Part shown: in pieces, positions 7,534 to 15,588 of the stretch | Layout: each line of letters opens with the position of its first letter | Numbering within the stretch: position 1 is the first letter of the stretch | Assembly (NCBI GenBank): GCA_964493995.1 | Contig: CAZBQD010000014.1 | Span: forward strand, 1 to 46,245 | DNA: 46,245 nt | Direction of reading: 5' to 3' | Source: GCA-002282575 sp964493995 | GTDB lineage: Bacteria; Pseudomonadota; Gammaproteobacteria; Thiomicrospirales; Thiomicrospiraceae | Notes under the pieces: model-generated | What the model was told of the DNA's origin: nothing | The model's database searches: none | Seen by the model: only the letters and a program-made list of their open reading frames with translations | Program-made: the position numbers and the translations under genes

Positions 7534-7546
7534 CTTGTTGTATAGT
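7518..7546 (+). promoter_or_regulatory. Sigma70-type promoter of the A+T-rich operon
   Basis: TTGAAC (-35, 7518-7523), a 17-base spacer, then TATAGT (-10, 7541-7546; five of six consensus). The predicted transcript starts near 7553, just before the first gene of the operon. Confidence 0.6.
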
Positions 7547-7574
7547 TGGCTCGTAAGGCACTAAGACACGGTTT

Positions 7575-7844
7575 ATGAAAGTCTCTCCTGATATTTTCAA
7601 CATGCGTTTCCGTGCTTACTTTTACAAGTTCATAGCGAAAGGAAGCCGCATGCGTGAATCAATCTTCAAATTTAGCATAGTGACATTTTTATTAACGCTG
7701 TTTGTCTATGTGTTGACTCTTACTTATGTCTCTTACGTAGGTGTAAAGCTTACTTACGTTGCAGTGCCCGTGATTGTGATATCTGGGCTAATTGCCTATC
7801 TGACACGCCCGAAAGAAATCATAAATAAAATTAAGGAACTATAA
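7575..7844 (+). CDS. Small two-helix membrane protein, unknown function
   Basis: The protein is 89 residues from ATG 7575, or 64 from the in-frame ATG at 7650. The shorter form has the better ribosome-binding site (AAAGGA six bases upstream), while the longer start lies closer to the promoter. Two membrane segments are clear (about FSIVTFLLTLFVYVLTLTYVS and YVAVPVIVISGLIAY), followed by a basic cytoplasmic tail (RPKEIINKIKEL). I do not recognise a family. It is the first gene of a compact operon, with three bases to the next gene. Confidence 0.6.
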   Translation: MKVSPDIFNMRFRAYFYKFIAKGSRMRESIFKFSIVTFLLTLFVYVLTLTYVSYVGVKLTYVAVPVIVISGLIAYLTRPKEIINKIKEL

Positions 7845-7847
7845 ACT

Positions 7848-8555
7848 ATGACTACAACTCTAAAAATATTAACAGCTGTTTCATTCATATTTTACCAAAC
7901 AGTTTCTTTTTCTGCTTCTTTTCAAGAAGTTAAAACTCCAATAAAATTAGATAATCCATTCGTTGCTCCTTTTGAATTAACCTTTTCGCCACCCTTAACA
8001 AATGGGGATGAGTTAGTTGTTTCTACCGGAGACAAAGTGATATTGAAGGCATCTATCGTTGGAAGTGTTAATGTTGATAAATTATTTGCAATGTATAAGT
8101 CTATTTCAAATAAAACTAATTTTTTAATCAAAAGAAATGGAGAAATATCAGATAAAACATTTGTAAATATATCTTTACCTAATGGTGCTGCGGGTTTAAT
8201 TGATACCGCTACAGAAAAAGGAACAAGATGTTTAACCAAGAGGGAAGACAATCAATTAAGATTCTTGTGTAGATCAGAAATGTCTACTACTGACTACATA
8301 CGAAAAATTGAGATTACTGATTCAAAATCATCAGTCATATTAGAAGCAACACCCTACATGTCTTCTAACCCTTTGTTCAAACTATCAGGGAACTTTAACT
8401 CAGAAGAATTAGTAGTAAAGGCATATATTGCTACTGATACTTTTTTAGATACGGGCGGTATGGAAAACACACCATTAATGGCTGCCAATGTTGATGGACC
8501 AGAAAATGAAAGTACACACAAAAACACTGTTAGTGGTTGGAAAAAGGCAAATTAA
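7848..8555 (+). CDS. Secreted or periplasmic protein, unknown function
   Basis: This is a 235-residue protein with an N-terminal signal peptide (KILTAVSFIFYQTVSFSA, likely cleaved near residue 23-24). The mature part looks beta-rich (LTFSPPLTNGDELVVSTGDKVILKASI). Two Cys (TRCLTK and FLCRSE) could form a disulfide. It carries a polar C-terminus and no further membrane segment. AAGGA precedes the ATG. Codon use is A+T-rich compared with the flanking chromosome, suggesting recent acquisition. No domain recognised. Confidence 0.65.
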   Translation: MTTTLKILTAVSFIFYQTVSFSASFQEVKTPIKLDNPFVAPFELTFSPPLTNGDELVVSTGDKVILKASIVGSVNVDKLFAMYKSISNKTNFLIKRNGEISDKTFVNISLPNGAAGLIDTATEKGTRCLTKREDNQLRFLCRSEMSTTDYIRKIEITDSKSSVILEATPYMSSNPLFKLSGNFNSEELVVKAYIATDTFLDTGGMENTPLMAANVDGPENESTHKNTVSGWKKAN

Positions 8556-8558
8556 CAA

Positions 8559-9008
8559 ATGAAAAGAATATTTTTCATCTTAACTATAATGTTAACTGTA
8601 TCAGCTTGCAGCAGCACACCAACGGCTAAAATGACACCTATTGATGGAAAGTTTTACATGATTGGCGATTCAAACTGTATTTATTACAAAAAGCGCGACA
8701 ACCAGTCAATTTTATGTGCAAATGAATCACAGCAAACTACTGGTTACCGAAATGCACTTACAGATCAAGAAATACAATACGGCATGCATCGTGAAAGAAT
8801 CCAACAAGCAGAATCTGCGGAGGCATCTCGTAGTTTTCAAAACTCTTTAAATGGTTTAAATCAAACAGTAAATTCGCTAAATCGCAACATGGGAAATCAA
8901 ATTAACAGTTTTGATGCTAGCCAATACGATCTATCTCGTCAACGTGAGAAGCCCGTTAACTGCTCTGGGGTGATTTATGGTAATGCTTACAACATGAATT
9001 GCCGATAA
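8559..9008 (+). CDS. Small outer-membrane-type lipoprotein, unknown function
   Basis: This 149-residue protein has a lipoprotein signal: IFFILTIMLTVSAC with the lipobox VSAC. Residue +2 is Ser, which favours sorting to the outer membrane. The middle is a Gln/Asn-rich helical stretch (LNGLNQTVNSLNRNMGNQIN). The C-terminus NCSGVIYGNAYNMNCR resembles the NC..(x)GN.x.NC endings of several small proteobacterial lipoproteins. It starts three bases after the previous gene and belongs to the A+T-rich operon. Confidence 0.7.
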   Translation: MKRIFFILTIMLTVSACSSTPTAKMTPIDGKFYMIGDSNCIYYKKRDNQSILCANESQQTTGYRNALTDQEIQYGMHRERIQQAESAEASRSFQNSLNGLNQTVNSLNRNMGNQINSFDASQYDLSRQREKPVNCSGVIYGNAYNMNCR

Positions 9009-9020
9009 ATAAGGAAACAT

Positions 9021-9308
9021 ATGAATTACAGTTTAACATATCAATATATGCCATCTGGAAATGCACGACCTGAAGATGGCGGTGAAACAATAGAATTAAA
9101 TACAAGTGATGATCCGTGTAGTTTTTATTTAATTCCAAATATTGGTGACTACGTAGAAATTCAGAATCCAGCAGATGGTGATAGCTTTGCAGGCATGGTT
9201 AAATCTCGTTTATTCAATTATTTTAGAACTGATGGGAACAACTTATGTCGAATCAATATCGTCATTGAAGAGACGGGTGATGATTGGGGCGTGTTGATTA
9301 AAGAGTAA
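9021..9308 (+). CDS. Small acidic cytoplasmic protein, unknown function
   Basis: This 95-residue protein has no signal or membrane segment and is rich in Asp/Glu (PEDGGETIELNTSDDP, VIEETGDDWG). It looks like a small beta-rich fold (YLIPNIGDYVEIQNP). Twelve bases separate it from the lipoprotein gene, and AAGGAAA precedes its ATG. It is last in the operon and is followed by a terminator. I do not recognise a family; an immunity- or antitoxin-like role would be guesswork. Confidence 0.6.
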   Translation: MNYSLTYQYMPSGNARPEDGGETIELNTSDDPCSFYLIPNIGDYVEIQNPADGDSFAGMVKSRLFNYFRTDGNNLCRINIVIEETGDDWGVLIKE

Positions 9309-9356
9309 TTCTTTTTTAAACTAAGCACAGCCTTCAGTTCAACTCGTACTCAGCCC

Positions 9357-9385
9357 CACCCCGTGACATCGCGGGGGTGTCTTTT
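9357..9385. terminator. Hairpin terminator between convergent operons
   Basis: A GC-rich stem (CACCCCG pairing with CGGGGGTG, one bulge) is followed by TCTTTT. It lies 49 bases after the last gene of the A+T-rich operon and faces the convergent end of the RND gene. Confidence 0.6.
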
Positions 9386-9404
9386 ACACCACTAACACAA
9401 CCTT

Positions 9405-12400
9405 TCATCCCTCCCTTTTCGCCCCCCACAAATACAGCATCGGTAAAAGCAACAGACTTAACACCGTACCCACCAGCAGCCCACCAATCGCCACATCGGC
9501 TAAAGGCGATAATCTTTCCAGGCCAATAGAGCGCTCTAGCGCAATGGGAATCATGCCGGCAATGGTGGCTAAGGCGGTCATTAAAATGGGTCGGAAACGC
9601 AAGCGAATGCTTTCTTCGGCTGCTTGTACGGCAGAAACCGTTTGCTCGCGCTGATGGATAAATTCCATTAACAAAATGCCATTTTTGACAATAATGGAGA
9701 AGAGCAAAATGATACCGAGCAAGGCTGGCAAGGCAAAGGCTTTACCAAAAAACATCAAGCCCCAAAAAGCGCCAATCGCCGACAAAGGCAAAATAGCGAC
9801 GGTTAACAACGCCATACGCGCACTGGCAAACGCAGCGACCAGCACCACGGTGAGCAGAATAATGCCCACACCCAGTCCTTTTAACATATCCGCCTTGGCC
9901 GCCTCCCCTTGGGCATTATCACCGGCATCGCGCCAACTGACACTAGCCGGCAAGTTCAACTGATTCATGGCTGCACTAATATCGGCTAACAGATGACTCA
10001 AGGCACGATGGTCGCGGTAAACCAATAAATCCACAGTGTATTGCAGTCCATCGGTCGAAAGCATCATCGGTTGATCCAGCCATTCGAACTCCACCAGCGC
10101 ATTCAGGGGCATACTACCCCCTTTAGGCAACTGCACTGGATAACTCAACAATGTTTCAGGATGGTCACGAATGTCATCGCTAACGCTGATGCGCACGGGA
10201 ATCTGTTCAGCACTGGCCCAGACACTAAAACTGACCGCTGGCAACCCTGCTAAAGGTAATTGAGCCGCCAGTGTTTCAGGCGTCAAGCCCACTTTGGCCA
10301 ATTCGCCATGTTTGGCTTTTAAACGGACTTGTTGGGCAAAACTGGCGTTGTGAGATACCGAGGTAACACCGGCAATCTGCTGCAAAGCGCGTTCCACCTG
10401 TTGCGTTGCTTGCGGCAAATCATGCCAATCATCACTGCTCAAGCGAAGGGTAATGGGCGCTTTAATGGTACTGGCCATGGTATTACCAAAATCATAGGCA
10501 TCGACACTGACCACACCCGGCAGTTGTGCCAAGGTACTGCGCCATTCATCGGCAATCGCCCAACTGGTTTTATCCCGCTCCAGACGTGAGACAAAGTGAA
10601 TCATCACCGAAGCTTCTGAGGCTAAAGCGCCACTACCTAACGAGGTCACACCCGGTTCGGCGCCAATACTAACGCCATAACGCGTCACCGTCGCATCTTC
10701 TTTCAAAGGCGCTAAAGCGGGTAATAGGCGACGTTCAACACTGGCCGCTGTATCTTGTTCAGCAAACTTAACGCGCAGCTGCACCACACCCATGTCAGCC
10801 GCAGGCAAAGCATCTTGTCCCACCGTGGGCATGACAATGCCCGCACTGGCCACCAGCATGGCAAACGCACCCAATAGCACCATCCATCGCCGCCAGCGTG
10901 CCTGCATCGTCCATTGCAGCCCGCGCACATACCTTAACGCAATGGGTGCCCAACGCTGTTGATAATGACTTTCTAACCAAGATTCCAGTCGATTTTTAGG
11001 TGGAATGCCGTTGCGATACCACCACCAAACCAAGCGCGGGATAAAGGTAATCGACACCAGATAAGAAACGAACACCGCAGTGACCACCGGAAAAACCAAA
11101 TGACTGAACACCTGTTCAGTATAGCCACCGACGAACATCAGCGGCGCTAACACCACCACCGTTGCCAGCGTTCCCACCCAAATCGGTGAAACAATTTCCT
11201 GCATACCTTTCACCACCGCCACGGTAACATCTTCATGCAATGCTTGTAAATGACGTTCGATATTTTCTAACACCACCACCGCATCATCGACCAGCATTCC
11301 CAGCGCCAAAATAACGCCGGTGGTGACAAATAAATTCAGTTCCTTATCGAACAGCCAAAGCACCGCCATGGTACCCAAAAACACCAAGGGTAATGACAAC
11401 AAAGCCGTCGCCACCGCCCGCCAGTTGGCTAAAAAGATCAACATCACTAAGGAAACAAACAACACCGCCTCAAGCAGTGCGTTGAACATATTGGCATTAG
11501 AACGATTAATAATGTCAATTTGCGTGTCGGTGACACTGAAATCGAGTAACGGATAAGTGGCCTGAATCTCGGGCAACAAGGCTAAAGTGGCATCGTAGGC
11601 TTCACCAATTGTACCTCCTGGTGGACGCTGAATAGACAAAGCAATGGCTGAAGCGCCATTACCAATGTAGGCACTATTTCTGTCCTGCTCAATCCAGCTG
11701 ACTTCAGCGATCTGATCGAGCCTGACGTTAGGCGAAACCGAAGACATGGCGAGTTTATCGATGCTGTCTTTTTCGCAACTGAGCAAAAACGTCCATGACT
11801 GACCTTCAGCCAGTAGATTACCCATCGGCCATTGAGACTGACCTTGCTTCAAAGCCGACATCACTTGGCCAATGCTCAAATTCAGTGCTGCTAACTTATG
11901 CGCATCGACCTTAACCGCCACTTGCGGCTGCCAACCACCAAAGACTTCCACATTGGCAATGGCCGACTGTTTCAATAATCGTGGGCGAACATCGCTTTCG
12001 ATTAAATAACGCGTTTGCATTAAATCTAAGCCCGACTCTGGCTTAGGTGCAACCGCCAAGACCACCGCAGGCGGCGTGAAATTACCCATCGGATAAAGTG
12101 AAAAAGGCATCACCCCTTCTGGCAGCTTGTTGCGAATCCGATCCAAGGCATTGGTCACGCTGGCTAACGAACCCTCTAATCCTTTTTCGTACTCAAATTC
12201 GGTACGGATGACGGCAAAACCATCTCGATTGGTGCTCTGTGCCAGTCGAATACCACTGAGGGTAAACAGCTCACGCTCCATCGGACGGGAGACCTGCTGT
12301 GCAATTACCTCAGCACTAGCACCGGGAAATTGAGTAATAATCATCACCTGAGGATATTCCGCATCGGGATAGAGATTGCGCGGCATATTGGTGTAACCCA

Positions 12401-12473
12401 GCACGCCCATTACCATCATCAGCGCCAGCATGGCGCCCGTCAGCCACGGACGATTAAAAAACCATAAAAACAC
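9405..12473 (-). CDS. RND-family efflux transporter permease
   Basis: This 1022-residue inner-membrane proton-driven exporter is of the usual AcrB/MexB size. TM1 follows MFLWFFNRPWLTGAMLALMMVMGVLGY. The porter motif PGASAEVIAQQVSRPME is present, as is the proton-relay pair in TM4 (GMLVDDAVVVLENIERHL). The second half repeats the fold (GIILLFSIIVKNGILLMEF). Start is a GTG at 12473 with AGAGG nine bases upstream. It lies 152 bases after hlyD on the same strand and presumably works with it and a TolC-type channel encoded elsewhere. The substrate cannot be read. Confidence 0.92.
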   Translation of the reverse strand: MFLWFFNRPWLTGAMLALMMVMGVLGYTNMPRNLYPDAEYPQVMIITQFPGASAEVIAQQVSRPMERELFTLSGIRLAQSTNRDGFAVIRTEFEYEKGLEGSLASVTNALDRIRNKLPEGVMPFSLYPMGNFTPPAVVLAVAPKPESGLDLMQTRYLIESDVRPRLLKQSAIANVEVFGGWQPQVAVKVDAHKLAALNLSIGQVMSALKQGQSQWPMGNLLAEGQSWTFLLSCEKDSIDKLAMSSVSPNVRLDQIAEVSWIEQDRNSAYIGNGASAIALSIQRPPGGTIGEAYDATLALLPEIQATYPLLDFSVTDTQIDIINRSNANMFNALLEAVLFVSLVMLIFLANWRAVATALLSLPLVFLGTMAVLWLFDKELNLFVTTGVILALGMLVDDAVVVLENIERHLQALHEDVTVAVVKGMQEIVSPIWVGTLATVVVLAPLMFVGGYTEQVFSHLVFPVVTAVFVSYLVSITFIPRLVWWWYRNGIPPKNRLESWLESHYQQRWAPIALRYVRGLQWTMQARWRRWMVLLGAFAMLVASAGIVMPTVGQDALPAADMGVVQLRVKFAEQDTAASVERRLLPALAPLKEDATVTRYGVSIGAEPGVTSLGSGALASEASVMIHFVSRLERDKTSWAIADEWRSTLAQLPGVVSVDAYDFGNTMASTIKAPITLRLSSDDWHDLPQATQQVERALQQIAGVTSVSHNASFAQQVRLKAKHGELAKVGLTPETLAAQLPLAGLPAVSFSVWASAEQIPVRISVSDDIRDHPETLLSYPVQLPKGGSMPLNALVEFEWLDQPMMLSTDGLQYTVDLLVYRDHRALSHLLADISAAMNQLNLPASVSWRDAGDNAQGEAAKADMLKGLGVGIILLTVVLVAAFASARMALLTVAILPLSAIGAFWGLMFFGKAFALPALLGIILLFSIIVKNGILLMEFIHQREQTVSAVQAAEESIRLRFRPILMTALATIAGMIPIALERSIGLERLSPLADVAIGGLLVGTVLSLLLLPMLYLWGAKREG

Positions 12474-12514
12474 TATGGATAACCTCTAATAACCTAATGG
12501 GTTAGGGGTCTGGG

Positions 12515-12563
12515 GGAAGGGATACACGAATATTGCATATAACTACTTGATTTAATCCCTTCC
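12515..12563. repeat. Inverted repeat between hlyD and the RND gene
   Basis: GGAAGGGAT (12515-12523) pairs perfectly with ATCCCTTCC (12555-12563) across a 31-base loop. It sits between two genes of one operon and could affect RNA stability or expression ratio. No U-tract follows. Confidence 0.35.
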
Positions 12564-12589
12564 ACCAGAGATAAAATAATTTGCGGACG

Positions 12590-12618
12590 CTAGAAATGCC
12601 ACGAAGTGGGGTTTCTAG
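12590..12618. repeat. Hairpin after hlyD
   Basis: CTAGAAA...CCAC pairs with GTGG...TTTCTAG around a three-base loop, with two mismatches inside the stem. It starts about eight bases after the reconstructed hlyD stop on the minus strand. It may be a processing or attenuation hairpin, since the next gene is in the same operon. Confidence 0.4.
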
Positions 12619-12625
12619 ACGTACA

Positions 12626-13917
12626 TTATGGCGTCACCTCAAAGGCACGACCCGCCATCAGGCGTAACAACACATCCGAGGTGGCACACANNNNNNNNNN
12701 NNNNNNNNNNNNNNNNNNNNNNNNNNNNNNNNNNNNNNNNNNNNNNNNNNNNNNNNNNNNNNNNNNNNNNNNNNNNNNNNNNNNNNNNNNACCTCAAAGG
12801 CACGACCCGCCATCAGGCGTAACAACACATCCGAGGTGGCACACAATACTGACTGCCCCTCTAACCGTGCATCTCGTGTCACCGCCCCTTCCTTACCGAC
12901 AGCTTCCAATTGAATATCTAAGGCTAGCGCTTTACCCTGCTGATTCAGCACCACCTGCGCCTGTTTCGCCTGACGCGGAATAAAACACGATGAAGCCAGT
13001 TGAATACCCAACTGTTGATAGATAACCAACGGCAACACCAGTTGCTGATTAGGGGCGAGCTGCTCATCCACTAATTTGGCTTCATAAGTTTTTAACCCTT
13101 GTGTGTTCGCACTCGGCCAAGGCGTTAAAGGCACGACTTGGTTGTGATGCAAAATACCAGCGGGAGCCTTTTCGCTCGCAGGTAGTTGCACCAATACCCG
13201 ACGCTGACCACCAGCGGCCATCAGTCGCAATAGTGGCGAGCCAGCATTAACGATATCACCAACCTGCACCAAGCGTTCAGCGACGACGCCATCGGCTAAG
13301 GCCGTTAGGCGCACATAACCCAAGCCGCCCTGAGCGGCTTGCGCTTGTTGACGTTTGGCCGACAAAAGCGCGTTATAACTCTGCAGTTGCGATTGCGCCG
13401 CGCTCAAGCGCTGCTCTGCCTGCGCCAAACGCACGCTTTGTTGTTGCAGTTGATCCTCACTAGCCGCTTGAATGCTAGCGAGTTTTTTCAAGCGCATCAG
13501 CGTGTCGCGCTGTGCTTGTACATCCAGCTTCGCGGCTTGTACTTGGTCACGCACACTGGCTTGCTCAGCCTGATAACGCGCCAATTCAGCACTGGCGACA
13601 GAAACCTCGGCACGGCTGTTGTTGTCATCGAGCAAAGCCACTAGATCACCCGCTCGCACTAAATCGCCCTCTCGCACCGACAACTGCATCACCTGCGCTG
13701 AACTTCTTGCGCTCAGCACCTGCTCCGACTCGGCTTTTACTGTTGCTTGCGTCGGGCGAGTGAGCGTGATTTCACCGGAACTGAGCAACTGCTGCTGCAC
13801 CAGAATCGGTGCCACCACAGGGGCAACGAAAGCGTTATTTTCCGCTTTTTTATTGACAACGACGACAAGGGCGGCAACCCCGACCAGCGCCATAACGACC
13901 ATTGCTTTTAACGACAT
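12626..13917 (-). CDS. RND adaptor, HlyD/AcrA-type membrane fusion protein (interrupted by assembly gap)
   Basis: This is the periplasmic adaptor of the pump encoded downstream. An N-terminal membrane anchor (MVVMALVGVAALVVVV) leads to a lipoyl-like half (VREGDLVRAGDLVALLD). An Ala/Gln-rich coiled-coil hairpin (about 90-185) and the second lipoyl half with barrel (ALADGVVAERLVQVGDIVNAG) follow. The frame meets the 100-N run at 12790. If one 55-bp copy plus the Ns are removed (155 bases), the frame continues AGRAFEVTP and stops at TAA 12626-12628. That gives 378 residues with no frameshift. The gene is therefore probably intact in the organism. It starts 37 bases after the HD-GYP gene ends, suggesting one transcript. 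Confidence 0.88.
12636..12690 (+). repeat. 55-bp copy left of the assembly gap
   Basis: Exact duplicate of 12791-12845, lying immediately before the N run. Most likely the same genomic 55 bases present at the ends of two contigs, not a real repeat. Confidence 0.9.
12691..12790. other. Assembly gap (100 N)
   Basis: Exactly 100 undetermined bases, the conventional placeholder for a gap of unknown size. The flanking 55-bp duplication suggests the true gap is negative (contig overlap). Confidence 0.97.
12791..12845 (+). repeat. 55-bp copy right of the assembly gap
   Basis: Exact duplicate of 12636-12690, starting with the first base after the Ns. It encodes the C-terminal part of the HlyD-type adaptor on the minus strand. 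Confidence 0.9.
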
Positions 13918-13954
13918 GAAACCCTGTCTCCAACCAAAACCATTTACAGTATCA

Positions 13955-15307
13955 TCACAAGGTTTGCTTTAAGGTAGCAACCAAATCACCATCTAACGCC
14001 GACCCAGACATCTTATCCAAAACAGCCAAAGCATCCGTTAACGGCATAGCAACACGATAAGGTCGCTCGGCGGAAACCGCATCAAACACATCGGCCACAC
14101 TGATAATGCGCGTCGCAATATCGATTTGGTCGCCTTTCAAACCCCACGGATAGCCTTTACCATCAATACGTTCATGATGACCAGAAGCCACTGGAGCCAA
14201 AGAATCAAAGATACCCACTTTCGATAAAATATCCTGTGAATAAACCGGATGTAACTTCACTTGCTCAAACTCAGCATCCGTCAGCTTATCCGGCTTGTCT
14301 AAAATAGCATTGCTCACACCCAGCTTACCAATGTCATGCAATAAAGCCGCATGGCGCAACCAACTACATTGCGGACTACTTAAACCCAGCTGCTGCGCAA
14401 TGCGCTCAGCATACTGACAGACTCGACTGCTATGACCAAAAGTATAAGGGCTTTTGGCATCAATCACGGCAGCAAAAGCACCTGTTAACCGATCTAACTC
14501 ATCGGCATCAATGTTTCTAACCAGAGCCAAGGGCTCCAGTGCGATCACTCTTTGCGCAATATTAGGATCGGTTAAACCATCCCACAATTCAGGCATAAAA
14601 CGAATACGATTAAAAATATCCACCAAGGCAGGATCAAACCAGCTACCACGACGACGATTGACGGTTTCAGTTGCAGCTTGTTGACCCCCAGCGGCAAAGA
14701 ATACATCAACCACCTGCGCCATAAGCGCAATGCGTGCAAAGAGCGGAATTTGTTCACCAACCAAATGGTGCGGACTCCCCTTGCCATTCCAATGCTCATC
14801 TAAAGCACGAATACCGGCACACACTGACGGCGAAAATCCGAGTTGTTCTGCGATATCTGCTCCCTGCTCGCAGCGAGTTAAGAATAATTCCTGACCAATT
14901 TGTTCGCCTTTATCGACTAAATGCACTAAGCGAGATAACCTGTCTCGCCATGACTCACCCAAACCAATATGTGACCAGGTAAACTTAGCCAACTCATAAA
15001 ATCGATCATTATCCATTAGCTTGAAGTCTCGTTTCAAACTCAAGTCATCGCAACCATAAAGCGCAAAGATCCGAGAAGCATTACTGGAACAGCCGGCATC
15101 TTTTAATAGTAATGTGTAGTAGAGGTCGGACAGTTCCTGGTCAGACAAGGCCAGCTCATGACCAATCTGCATCCCAATCCAACAGCAACGTTGCGCATGG
15201 CCTGCCGGCAAGCCTTCGGTTAAATCCAACGCATACGACAGAGAACCGATAATTTCCGACTGACGTAACGACAAGTCTTCTGGATGAAGCTGACAGGGAA
15301 TCGACAT
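13955..15307 (-). CDS. HD-GYP cyclic-di-GMP phosphodiesterase with a degenerate N-terminal HD domain
   Basis: This 450-residue cytoplasmic protein has two HD modules. The C-terminal one is complete: GHSSRV, LLHDIGKLG (HD 324-325), then HHERIDGKGYPWGL (377-390) and a final DVFDAVSAERPYR. It should hydrolyse c-di-GMP. The N-terminal half (about 20-245) echoes the same fold but has lost metal ligands: KDAG replaces HDIG and DEHWNGKGSP replaces HHE..DG.GYP. That suggests a regulatory pseudo-domain. It heads a likely operon with the HlyD/RND pump, linking c-di-GMP turnover to efflux. ATG 15307 is preceded by AAGGAAAAG on the minus strand. Confidence 0.9.
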   Translation of the reverse strand: MSIPCQLHPEDLSLRQSEIIGSLSYALDLTEGLPAGHAQRCCWIGMQIGHELALSDQELSDLYYTLLLKDAGCSSNASRIFALYGCDDLSLKRDFKLMDNDRFYELAKFTWSHIGLGESWRDRLSRLVHLVDKGEQIGQELFLTRCEQGADIAEQLGFSPSVCAGIRALDEHWNGKGSPHHLVGEQIPLFARIALMAQVVDVFFAAGGQQAATETVNRRRGSWFDPALVDIFNRIRFMPELWDGLTDPNIAQRVIALEPLALVRNIDADELDRLTGAFAAVIDAKSPYTFGHSSRVCQYAERIAQQLGLSSPQCSWLRHAALLHDIGKLGVSNAILDKPDKLTDAEFEQVKLHPVYSQDILSKVGIFDSLAPVASGHHERIDGKGYPWGLKGDQIDIATRIISVADVFDAVSAERPYRVAMPLTDALAVLDKMSGSALDGDLVATLKQTL

Positions 15308-15497
15308 GCACTTTTCCTTATGCTATTGAATCGGTACGTCATCAAACAAGACGCGTCTCGCTATTCTACCCAAATTCATCATACCTCATTATGAGTGGCA
15401 ATCCCACGACCTTTTTCCTGCTAGTGCATCCAATCGCCCTGTTCAATACGTATACAAATTAACTCAATGCGTTCACCAATCGACACTACCACCAACT

Positions 15498-15534
15498 TTG
15501 TTCAACTTTTAACTAGGTTTTATATTGTACAAAT
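15498..15534 (+). promoter_or_regulatory. Candidate promoter and TGTACA element of the photo-oxidative operon
   Basis: TTGTTC (-35, 15498-15503), a 17-base spacer and TATATT (-10, 15521-15526) lie 60 bases before the peroxidase start. The palindrome TTGTACAA (15525-15532) overlaps the -10. A related TATACAAAT lies 75 bases upstream at 15451. MerR-family LitR/CarH-type light regulators recognise TGTACA-like half-sites, but no second half-site at the expected spacing is seen, so their involvement is only a suggestion. Confidence 0.4.
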
Positions 15535-15588
15535 ACAGAACATCGGGTAGAGTAGTCACATCACCTTCGCTTTTAAGGAGTGTTTCAC

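Noticed and set aside
12636..12845. 55-bp direct repeat around the Ns as a true duplication or insertion-sequence end
   Set aside because: The repeat sits exactly at both edges of a 100-N placeholder, and joining the copies restores a gene frame, so contig overlap is the simpler explanation.
12606..12983. Plus-strand open frames running across the N gap
   Set aside because: They depend on translating the Ns and on the duplicated segment, and they oppose a clear HlyD frame.
15580..15588. GTG start for the peroxidase
   Set aside because: It overlaps the AAGGAG ribosome site; ATG 15589 has correct spacing and gives a clean Tat signal.
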